DNA of 9,195 nucleotides from Sphingobacteriales bacterium (lineage in GTDB: Bacteria; Bacteroidota; Bacteroidia; Chitinophagales; Chitinophagaceae). Where the stretch lies: positions 1-9,195 of the forward strand of contig JAHEFC010000144.1 of NCBI GenBank assembly GCA_024640385.1, written 5' to 3'. Below the pieces are notes generated by a model. That model was not told where the DNA came from. It was given only the letters and a program-made list of their open reading frames with translations, and made no database searches. Positions 1 to 5,662 of the stretch are shown here, piece after piece; the stretch's first letter is position 1; the number at the start of each line of letters is the position of its first letter. The position numbers were made by a program, and so were the translations under genes.

Positions 1-872
1 TACCATGGTGTACCAAAATCCCATTCCATATCGGAGTCATACGTGAACATGTCACCCACATCATTGAATGCGAGATCGAATGGATTTCGAAATCCGGAAG
101 AGATCAATTCCCATTTTTTGCCTTCCGGGTCGATCTGGGCGATCCATCCACCTTCCGCATGCACCGTATTATCGTGTCCCCGGGGATCTTTGATCAGGGG
201 AAAAAGATTGTCAATCTGCCCGGTTGGAAGATTGCGGTAGCTCTCCATCTTAGGTATCCTGGTGAAATTGCCCGCGATCACATAAAGCGATTTTTTGTCA
301 GGCGATAAAACGATACTGTGCGGACCATGCTCTCCCTCACCATCGAGTTCCTTCAATAGCGAAATCTTGTCGAACTGATCATCCCCATTGGTATCCTCTA
401 AGCGATACAACTCACTACCCTTTATAAATTCTTTATTAGACCGGTGGTTGATCATAACATACAGGCTATTGAAAGCCCAAAGTAAACCGTGTGCATAGCC
501 CATGTTCACTTTGGTTCTTGAGGTATCTTTCAAAGACCCTGCATCGTCTGGTATCTGGAGTTTTTCTGCAACGGTTTTGGTGACTGTGTCGCCTATTTGT
601 GGTAAAGTCAGCCGATACAAAGCACCGTATTGATCAGAGGCAATGATCCTGCCCTTATTATCAAAGCTCATGGAAACCCATGACCCTTCACCATTTTCAG
701 AAGGACCGTAGAGCCGGTCAGCACGAAAGCCTTCAGGAAGTTTGAGGTTGGCGATCTTAGGGTCAACGGGTAACTGAAATTGCTGATCAGTATTGGTAAC
801 AAAAGCGGCACTGGCAGCGAGCAAAAGGGCAATTAGGACGAATGACCCTTTCATATGAATTTGTTGTTTCAT
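1..872 (-). CDS. Exported beta-propeller dehydrogenase / heme-binding family protein, N-terminal part (cut by window edge)
   Basis: An open frame without stop runs from ATG at 872 to the left edge, giving 290 residues; the 3' part is outside the window. Residues 1-26 form a signal peptide (Lys at 2 and 8, then a hydrophobic run FVLIALLLAASAAF), so the protein is exported. A second in-frame ATG at 854 (Met7) would give a tighter signal peptide and is an equally good start. The body resembles the glucose/sorbosone-dehydrogenase-like propeller of large 'membrane-bound dehydrogenase' or PVC-type heme-binding proteins: an acidic loop DTNGDDQFD near 160-168 that looks like a calcium site, EHGPH near 181-185, GFRNPFDLAFN near 260-270, and DSDMEWDFGTPW at 279-290. 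Family members often continue into HEAT repeats and a C-terminal cytochrome c (CxxCH) domain; neither can be checked here. Substrate is unknown. Frame and export are clear; the exact family name is from recalled motif style. Confidence 0.8.
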   Translation of the reverse strand, partial: MKQQIHMKGSFVLIALLLAASAAFVTNTDQQFQLPVDPKIANLKLPEGFRADRLYGPSENGEGSWVSMSFDNKGRIIASDQYGALYRLTLPQIGDTVTKTVAEKLQIPDDAGSLKDTSRTKVNMGYAHGLLWAFNSLYVMINHRSNKEFIKGSELYRLEDTNGDDQFDKISLLKELDGEGEHGPHSIVLSPDKKSLYVIAGNFTRIPKMESYRNLPTGQIDNLFPLIKDPRGHDNTVHAEGGWIAQIDPEGKKWELISSGFRNPFDLAFNDVGDMFTYDSDMEWDFGTPW

Positions 873-1072
873 AATGCAGTTTATGATGGAATGGCAGATC
901 TGCCCGTTGCCGCAAAAGCTTTGTTGAATTGCCGATCTATCCCCTGAATCTAAGCCATAAATTCAGAAAAACAAGGTTTGCCAGCCTTTACCAATACCTG
1001 GTACCGGACCGTTGATGGCTGATACAGTTGATAAGCCAATAGTGTAGCTTTTATTTATGACATACATAAAAA
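873..1072. other. Intergenic spacer, no gene seen
   Basis: This 200-base stretch lies upstream of the minus-strand propeller gene and downstream of the tRNA terminator. No open frame of note, RNA gene or convincing promoter was found. A promoter for the propeller gene must lie here if that gene is not read from further upstream, but the best minus-strand candidate (TTG near 973-975, TAGATTCA near 946-953, about 19 bases apart) matches the TAnnTTTG box only loosely and is not called. Confidence 0.5.
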
Positions 1073-1094
1073 CAGCCCCCGTAAATGGGGGCTG
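1065..1094 (-). terminator. Rho-independent terminator of tRNA-Arg
   Basis: Two perfect 8-base arms, 1073-1080 (cagccccc) and 1087-1094 (gggggctg), enclose a 6-base loop. Read on the minus strand the stem is followed at once by TTTTTATG, a short U-tract; on the plus strand it is followed by attcttg, which is not. The stem begins 14 bases past the tRNA 3' end, so it most likely ends the tRNA transcript. Confidence 0.85.
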
Positions 1095-1107
1095 ATTCTT
1101 GTTGTTG

Positions 1108-1181
1108 TGATTCCGTCGCGATTCGAACGCGAGACCTACAGCTTAGAAGGCTGCCGCTCTATCCAGCTGAGCTACGGAACC
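1108..1181 (-). tRNA. tRNA-Arg (anticodon UCU)
   Basis: The minus strand folds into a full 74-base cloverleaf. The acceptor arm GGTTCCG pairs with CGGAATC (one G-U). The D arm is GCTC/GAGC. The anticodon stem GCAGC/GCTGT holds the loop CTTCTAA, so the anticodon is TCT. The variable loop is short, and the T arm is TCGCG/CGCGA with loop TTCGAAT. The discriminator base is A at 1108. The next bases are CAA, so CCA is not encoded and must be added by a nucleotidyltransferase. The tRNA reads AGA and AGG, both used freely in the neighbouring genes. It has its own promoter and terminator and appears to be a single-gene unit. Confidence 0.96.
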
Positions 1182-1204
1182 TTAAAATACTTGTTTTCAG
1201 GCTG

Positions 1205-1235
1205 CAAAGATAATTTTTTTATAGTTTGCACAAAA
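1205..1235 (-). promoter_or_regulatory. Bacteroidota-type promoter of tRNA-Arg
   Basis: On the minus strand a perfect TAnnTTTG box (TATCTTTG, bases 1212 to 1205) follows a TTTTG box (1235 to 1231) with 18 bases between. This fits the -33/-7 promoter known for Bacteroidota. A start about 7 bases downstream would lie near 1198, leaving a leader of roughly 17 bases before the tRNA. The element sits in the 67-base gap between the tRNA and ung. Confidence 0.7.
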
Positions 1236-1248
1236 CCGAGTTTTCCCG

Positions 1249-1929
1249 ATGGACGTACGTATTGAACATGGATGGAAAGAAGTATTGAAGGATGAGTTCC
1301 GTAAAGACTATTTCCTGCAGATCGTCACATGGCTGAAAACCGAGAAGATCAGCGGCAGGGTGATCTTTCCACCGGGTTCCCTGATCTTCAATGCCTTTGA
1401 GCAGACTCCATTTGATTCGTTAAAAGTGGTATTGCTGGGCCAGGATCCCTATCATGGACCAGGACAGGCGCATGGTCTTAGTTTTTCAGTGCCTGATGGA
1501 GTGAAACCCCCGCCCTCCCTGCAGAATATATTCAAGGAAATTGAATCAGATCTCGGCATCAGAATGCCCACTAATTATGGAAATCTCACCCATTGGGCCA
1601 AGCAAGGTGTGCTGTTGCTGAATGCATCACTTACTGTTCGCGCCAATGAGCCTAACAGCCATTCCAAAATCGGCTGGATGGAATTCACAGATGCAGTTAT
1701 TAAGGTGATATCTGAAAAAAAAGAACACATCGTGTTTTTGCTTTGGGGTAGATTTGCGCAGGAAAAACAACCATTGATCGATGAAACAAAGCATTTTGTG
1801 CTGAAAGCAGCGCATCCCTCCCCTTTTTCGGCCGACAAAGGGTTTTTCGGATGCAGGCATTTTTCAAAAACAAATGCCTTACTCGTTAAGAATGGTATTG
1901 ATCCGATAGATTGGAAACTTACCAATTAA
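1249..1929 (+). CDS. ung: Uracil-DNA glycosylase, family 1
   Basis: This cytosolic base-excision repair enzyme removes uracil from DNA, arising from cytosine deamination or dUTP incorporation. At 226 residues it has the usual length. Visible motifs in order: the water-activating loop GQDPYH at 64-69 (Asp66), GLSFS with the uracil-stacking Phe79, PPPSL at 87-91, LLLN with the uracil-reading Asn125, LTVRANEPNSH at 128-138, FLLWG at 163-167, and HPSPFSA at 189-195 with catalytic His189, followed by GFFGCRHFSKTN. The intercalating position after HPSP is Phe193, where E. coli and human enzymes have Leu. The ATG at 1249 is the only sensible start; no Shine-Dalgarno is seen. A weak plus-strand box (TTG at 1191, TATAGTTTG near 1220-1228) could drive a short-leader transcript, but its spacing is off. 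The stop codon touches the octamer inverted array. Confidence 0.97.
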   Translation: MDVRIEHGWKEVLKDEFRKDYFLQIVTWLKTEKISGRVIFPPGSLIFNAFEQTPFDSLKVVLLGQDPYHGPGQAHGLSFSVPDGVKPPPSLQNIFKEIESDLGIRMPTNYGNLTHWAKQGVLLLNASLTVRANEPNSHSKIGWMEFTDAVIKVISEKKEHIVFLLWGRFAQEKQPLIDETKHFVLKAAHPSPFSADKGFFGCRHFSKTNALLVKNGIDPIDWKLTN

Positions 1930-2018
1930 CGGATTGACGGATCAGCGGATTGACGAATTCTTTGCAAAGAATCAAACTGAATAATCCGCCAATCCGCTGA
2001 TCCGCCAATCCGCCAATT
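1924..2018. repeat. Inverted array of 8-mers between ung and plsC (long hairpin)
   Basis: The left arm 1924-1959 and the right arm 1983-2018 are 36 bases each around a 23-base loop. Each arm contains four tandem octamers of the type (A/G)CGGAT(TG/CA): left units start at 1929, 1937, 1945 and 1953 (the last diverged); right units, read on the minus strand, start at 2013, 2005, 1997 and 1989. The arms match at 31 of 36 columns. All five differences are A on the left against C on the right, which are A-C mismatches in a plus-strand RNA but G-U pairs in a minus-strand RNA. The loop holds the palindrome CTTTGCAAAG (1960-1969). The array overlaps the ung stop codon and ends 8 bases before plsC. It may act in termination or mRNA end protection; that is inference. 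The style recalls intergenic repeats of Chitinophagaceae genomes. Confidence 0.85.
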
Positions 2019-2026
2019 AAAATATT

Positions 2027-2764
2027 ATGATCAGAAATTTTTTAGGAGCTGTTTTTATGGTATGGGCTGCCATCGTATTCCTGGTCACCATGCTGATCTT
2101 CTGGATACCCATGTGGGCCACAAAATTCATAGATGGTGAAGCAAGACGAACCAAAATATTTCTCGATGTGGTGCGGGTATGGATGAAGTTCTTCCTCCCG
2201 CTCTGTGGTATCAGGTTCACCATAAGGGGAAGAGAAAATTTTAAGAAAGATGAGAACTATGTGGTGGTGTGCAACCATAAATCTTATATGGACGTGCCAC
2301 TATCCTGCCCTGCCATTCCCGGGGCCAATAAAACCATTGCCAAACGTGAATTCGTTGACATTCCTGTTTTCGGCATGATCTATAGCCGGGGATCTGTATT
2401 GGTTGACAGGAACAATGAAGCGAGCCGCAAGGAAAGTTATCACCAAATGAAGAAAGTGCTGGACATGGGCATGCATATGTCCATCTACCCTGAAGGTACC
2501 AGGAACAGAACGGGCCAACCCCTCAAGAGTTTCCAGGATGGTGCATTCCGGCTGGCGCATGCTACAAAAAAAGCCATCATCCCGGCAGTGCTTTTGAACA
2601 CGGCAAAAGTTCTTCCTCCAGAAAAGAAATTCTATTTCTGGCCGCATCCCGTAGCCATTCATTTCCTGGAACCCATCCCGGTCAATGATGATGATACACC
2701 GGAAACGCTGAAGGAGAAAACCTATAAGATCATGTGGGAATATATTGTGAGGCGTGAGGCGTGA
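2027..2764 (+). CDS. plsC: 1-acyl-sn-glycerol-3-phosphate acyltransferase (PlsC/LPLAT family)
   Basis: PlsC acylates lysophosphatidic acid at the sn-2 position to form phosphatidic acid, the precursor of membrane phospholipids, at the inner face of the cytoplasmic membrane. The 245-residue protein has a hydrophobic N-terminal segment (about 5-33) and the four LPLAT blocks: HKSYMD (84-89, the HX4D catalytic pair His84/Asp89), GSVLVDR (122-128), YPEGTR (154-159, phosphate binding) and AIIPAVL (183-189). Length is normal for the bacterial family; a paralogue acting on another acyl acceptor, such as an ornithine-lipid or LPS enzyme, cannot be excluded. The last codons (V-R-R-E-A and the TGA) lie inside a heptamer array starting at 2747, so the natural C-terminus has been set by the repeat. 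No promoter was found; it may be read with ung, 97 bases upstream. Confidence 0.93.
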   Translation: MIRNFLGAVFMVWAAIVFLVTMLIFWIPMWATKFIDGEARRTKIFLDVVRVWMKFFLPLCGIRFTIRGRENFKKDENYVVVCNHKSYMDVPLSCPAIPGANKTIAKREFVDIPVFGMIYSRGSVLVDRNNEASRKESYHQMKKVLDMGMHMSIYPEGTRNRTGQPLKSFQDGAFRLAHATKKAIIPAVLLNTAKVLPPEKKFYFWPHPVAIHFLEPIPVNDDDTPETLKEKTYKIMWEYIVRREA

Positions 2765-2823
2765 GGCGTGAGGCAAGTGAAAAGGCACTTCTCTCGCCTT
2801 TCGCCTCTCGCCTCTCGCCTTTC
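2747..2823. repeat. Inverted array of 7-mers between plsC and lptD (hairpin)
   Basis: Four perfect tandem copies of GTGAGGC (2747-2774) face four copies of GCCT(C/T)TC (2796-2823). Between them sits a perfect inner stem AAGTG (2775-2779) and CACTT (2786-2790) with loop aaaagg, and an extra CTCTC bulge at 2791-2795. Paired, each 7-mer has one or two mismatches at fixed positions (two in the outermost and innermost units). The array starts inside plsC and ends 14 bases short of the lptD-like stop codon, so it sits exactly between two convergent genes. A role as a two-way terminator is likely by position, but neither side shows a real U-tract. Confidence 0.87.
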
Positions 2824-2836
2824 TAGTATCTCCTAC

Positions 2837-5578
2837 CTACTGATTATAAAAATAACGCGTCCTGTTCACCTTCAGGTCTCTCAACAAACTGGACTTGGGA
2901 TTGATGTTGATAGAAAAGAACCGGTACAGGCCTATTGGAGTGATATTGATGGACAACTGCCAGCAGTGCAGGTCGCGGGAGATGAAAGTAGTGAAGCTCT
3001 GCATCTCCAGGTTCTTGATATCGTAGTACCCGTTGGCTCCTACTTTCCATTTTGGCGTCAGGTTGAAATCCCCGCTGAAGTTGAAACTCGAAGTAAATTC
3101 ATTTTTAAATCCGGAATAATCCGGCTTCACGATCCGGGCGAATTGCGCAGATAATCCAATATTGACAGACCAGGCCACGTTGAAATCAGCAAACTCCGCG
3201 GGGTTGCGCCGCACATAATCAAGCTGGGCCATTAACTGGTCCTGGTTGATCATATTGGATTCTTTCAACAACTCCTCTTTTGTCTTTTTATTCTTGTCTT
3301 TTTTCTTGCTCTGGAAATTGGTACTAATGTTCAAACTCCCATTCGTGATCGTTCCCAAAGAAAATTTATCAGCCTGCCAGGCGTATTTGTTGATCCTGAA
3401 TCCTCTTTCATCGAACTGGTAGGGATCCCAGTTGGCATTGGCTGTAATGTTCACTTTTTCAAACAGCATACTCCTGGCGTAGAGACTCATGGTAGAAAGT
3501 TTGAACGAATCGGCCAGGAAATTATAACTGCCGCTGACACCAAAACCGTCAAAGATCCTCACCTTCCTGATCGCATTCTCGCCGGTATCTTTCTTCGACT
3601 TCACTTTCATTTCCAGGTTATTGTCAAGCCCAAAACTGATACCCCCATTGCGACCCGGCGAATAAGGCCCGAATATGCTTCCGTCAAAAGTCGAGAATAA
3701 CAGCTGGTTACCCAGGGTATCTATTTGTTCCCGGTAATAAAATTCCTTCATCAGGTCAGGCTTGTAGTTGAGGCCTATCGAAGGGCGCATGACATGCCGT
3801 ATCGCCTGGATATGAGCATCTTTATTCCGGGAAATATAGGTACCGAACAACGCTGTATTGATGGATATGCCCATAGACATTTCCTGGGCGGTATAAAAAC
3901 CCTTCTGTATGGTGGTATCTATTTTTTCCAGGTTATCGTTCCATGTACGGAAGAACTTCTGTCCATACCACCTGGTACGGAAAGAAACATTCGGTGCAAC
4001 CTGGAAAGGCCCTAAAGGCGGCAGTGACAGCAGGATGGGGATATCGTGATTGGCGCCCCATTGCATGGTGTCTATCAGTTGACCAAAACTGAAAGCGGAA
4101 TCATAAAAAGATACCTGGCTTTTTACGTTACCGTTATATCCAATACCCAGTTTGTCGTACCATTTGCTTCCTCCTACAAAATCCTTTGCCTGGAAAGGAT
4201 AGATCGTATTTACCACAAAACCGATATCGGGAAGATTGAGGTTCACGATGCCGGTTTGGGTATTTTGGTTGTGATTGAGGTTAACGGCAAGGGCATAAGG
4301 CCTTCCTATCCATTGCTTCTGCCAGGAGATGGAAGAGTTCAGCTGGTTGGTGAAATTGATAGGCTGGCTATAGCCGCCTCCTGCGCTTCCACTGGGATTT
4401 GCACCCGGGTTCATCAGTGCTCCATTAGGGACCAGCCTCAGGTATTTACTGCTACCCGCCTGAACGTTGGCTGTAAATGTTTCGCCAGGCCGGGCCTTGC
4501 TGTCCATGCTGTGATTCCAGGTAACGAAAAAGCTTTTGGTCTGGGAATAATCCGGGTCACCTTTAAATGCAAATTTTGTATTCTGGAAACTTAATGGAAA
4601 CCCACCGCTGAATTTGTACCTGACTCTATAGGTGGGCGCAAAGTTCAGCCTCCATGATCCATAGGAATAGAGATCAGTCCAGATCTTTGCATCCAGGTAT
4701 TCATTGAACACTTTATAATAACCCAAACCTTCAAGACCCACACCAAAATCTTCCGTAAAGGTCAGCTGTGGAGGTAGAATGCCTGACCGCCTGCCGGAGG
4801 CCAGGGGAAAGATGCCGAACGGCAGATAGATGGGAATGGGAACATCTTCAAATTCCGGGTGGATCGGTCCGGTTACCGCCACTTTCTGATTTACAAATTT
4901 TGCTTTCTTAAACCGGAACGCAAAATGCGGGGTGTCAAGGTTACAGGTAGTGAACCGCCCCCGATAGGCAAAAAATGTTTCGGCATCCATCTTTTTCACT
5001 TTCTCAGCGAAGTTGTAGATCTCCTGTTGCTGGAAGAATGAGTTATGCGTGATTCCTTTCTGCGACTTAAAGTTAAATTTGATGCTATCGCTCACGGTGG
5101 TAGTCTCAGCCTGTGTTAGCTTAGCCATACCCACTACATTTCCTACGCTGTCTTTTCCCATCCTGGCGGTGACCATCTGGGTGGCCTGGTCAAAAGCGAT
5201 CTCAGGGGCCGACAAAGTGATATCGGTATATTTCACCTCGCTTTTCCCATAGAGATAGATCTTTTTAGTAACAACATCCAGTACCATGGAATCATTGGCT
5301 TTGTAATTGACCGGGTCAGTAAGTGAATCTGCAGAAAGGGGTACGCTGAAGGTATCGACCCTGTTGACCAGGCTATCCTTTTTAAGAAGGAGGCTGTCAT
5401 TCGCCTTTGGTACGGTATCTTTGAGGGGAATGCTGTCTATAATTGTTAAAGGACTGAGAATTAACTGCTCAGATTTATCAGAAGTAAAACCTTTGAACGT
5501 TAAAATAGTCAAACCTATTAATACACTAAGCAGGCGTAAATAATAATTTGCTCTAACTTTGCATCGATTTTTCGTCAT
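2837..5578 (-). CDS. lptD: LptD-family LPS-assembly outer membrane protein (Bacteroidota LptD_2 type)
   Basis: LptD is the outer membrane barrel that inserts lipopolysaccharide into the outer leaflet. From ATG at 5578 the product has 913 residues, about the family size. Residues 1-30 (MTKNRCKVR, then a hydrophobic LLSVLIGLTILTF) form a signal sequence; a Ser/Asp/Leu-rich spacer follows. An OstA-like stretch at about 90-160 (VLDVVTKKIYLYG, then KYTDITLSAPEIAFDQ) begins the LptA-like domain. TTCNLDTPHF (about 210-219), GPIHPEFEDVPIPIYLPFG and RRSGILPP are conserved-looking features at the domain-to-barrel passage. The rest is aromatic, alternating barrel sequence ending in RTRYFYNQ, a plausible barrel-end signal. 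The frame stays open to an ATG at 5653 (938 aa), but that start would leave 9 bases to the divergent amidase start and put a non-signal-like segment before the signal peptide, so 5578 is preferred. The Lpt role is from family knowledge. Confidence 0.88.
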   Translation of the reverse strand: MTKNRCKVRANYYLRLLSVLIGLTILTFKGFTSDKSEQLILSPLTIIDSIPLKDTVPKANDSLLLKKDSLVNRVDTFSVPLSADSLTDPVNYKANDSMVLDVVTKKIYLYGKSEVKYTDITLSAPEIAFDQATQMVTARMGKDSVGNVVGMAKLTQAETTTVSDSIKFNFKSQKGITHNSFFQQQEIYNFAEKVKKMDAETFFAYRGRFTTCNLDTPHFAFRFKKAKFVNQKVAVTGPIHPEFEDVPIPIYLPFGIFPLASGRRSGILPPQLTFTEDFGVGLEGLGYYKVFNEYLDAKIWTDLYSYGSWRLNFAPTYRVRYKFSGGFPLSFQNTKFAFKGDPDYSQTKSFFVTWNHSMDSKARPGETFTANVQAGSSKYLRLVPNGALMNPGANPSGSAGGGYSQPINFTNQLNSSISWQKQWIGRPYALAVNLNHNQNTQTGIVNLNLPDIGFVVNTIYPFQAKDFVGGSKWYDKLGIGYNGNVKSQVSFYDSAFSFGQLIDTMQWGANHDIPILLSLPPLGPFQVAPNVSFRTRWYGQKFFRTWNDNLEKIDTTIQKGFYTAQEMSMGISINTALFGTYISRNKDAHIQAIRHVMRPSIGLNYKPDLMKEFYYREQIDTLGNQLLFSTFDGSIFGPYSPGRNGGISFGLDNNLEMKVKSKKDTGENAIRKVRIFDGFGVSGSYNFLADSFKLSTMSLYARSMLFEKVNITANANWDPYQFDERGFRINKYAWQADKFSLGTITNGSLNISTNFQSKKKDKNKKTKEELLKESNMINQDQLMAQLDYVRRNPAEFADFNVAWSVNIGLSAQFARIVKPDYSGFKNEFTSSFNFSGDFNLTPKWKVGANGYYDIKNLEMQSFTTFISRDLHCWQLSINITPIGLYRFFSININPKSSLLRDLKVNRTRYFYNQ
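5554..5561 (+). promoter_or_regulatory. Candidate -7 box for the amidase-MCE-OstA operon
   Basis: TAACTTTG followed by CA is a perfect TAnnTTTG match on the plus strand, 101 bases before the amidase ATG; transcription would start near 5568 and give a leader of about 95 bases. It lies inside the first codons of lptD (preferred start). No TTTG is seen about 19 bases upstream, so the call is tentative. Confidence 0.35.
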
Positions 5579-5589
5579 AGCAGTCGGAA

Positions 5590-5597
5590 CAAAAATA
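5590..5597 (-). promoter_or_regulatory. Candidate -7 box for lptD
   Basis: On the minus strand TATTTTTG (5597 to 5590) matches TAnnTTTG perfectly. It implies a start near 5583, only about 5 bases before the preferred lptD ATG at 5578, an almost leaderless mRNA. No clear -33 box is seen, and the sequence is T-rich, so a chance match is possible. Confidence 0.3.
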
Positions 5598-5662
5598 GCC
5601 ATTAAAGTTGTAAGATATTGTGAAGAAAAACCAGTACTAACCCCATAATCCATTTAGAACCT

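Noticed and set aside
43..240. Small plus-strand frame of 65 codons near the left edge
   Set aside because: It lies opposite the propeller gene, whose minus-strand frame has clear family motifs throughout; the plus-strand product is low complexity without recognisable features.
1073..1094. The GC-rich hairpin as a plus-strand terminator
   Set aside because: On the plus strand it lacks a T-run and no plus-strand gene precedes it; the T-run lies on the minus side after the tRNA.
1108..1181. tRNA gene as integration site of a mobile element
   Set aside because: No integrase, no repeated copy of the tRNA 3' end and no foreign-looking genes are seen in the window.
1575..1925. Minus-strand frames opposite ung, plsC, the amidase, mlaD and the OstA-like gene
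   Set aside because: They are antisense to genes with intact catalytic or family motifs and give no recognisable protein.
1924..2823. Tandem repeats as a CRISPR array
   Set aside because: Units are 7-8 bases, directly adjacent with no spacers, and arranged as inverted arms; no cas genes are present.
4046..4594. Plus-strand frame of 182 codons, and similar frames at 2768-3154 and 3725-4015
   Set aside because: All lie opposite the lptD gene, whose frame is continuous and family-like. The first of the small ones starts with GTG inside the heptamer repeat. No motif supports any of them.
5579..5653. Upstream extension of lptD to an ATG at 5653
   Set aside because: It would put 25 extra residues before a good signal peptide and leave 9 bases to the divergent amidase start, with no room for promoters.
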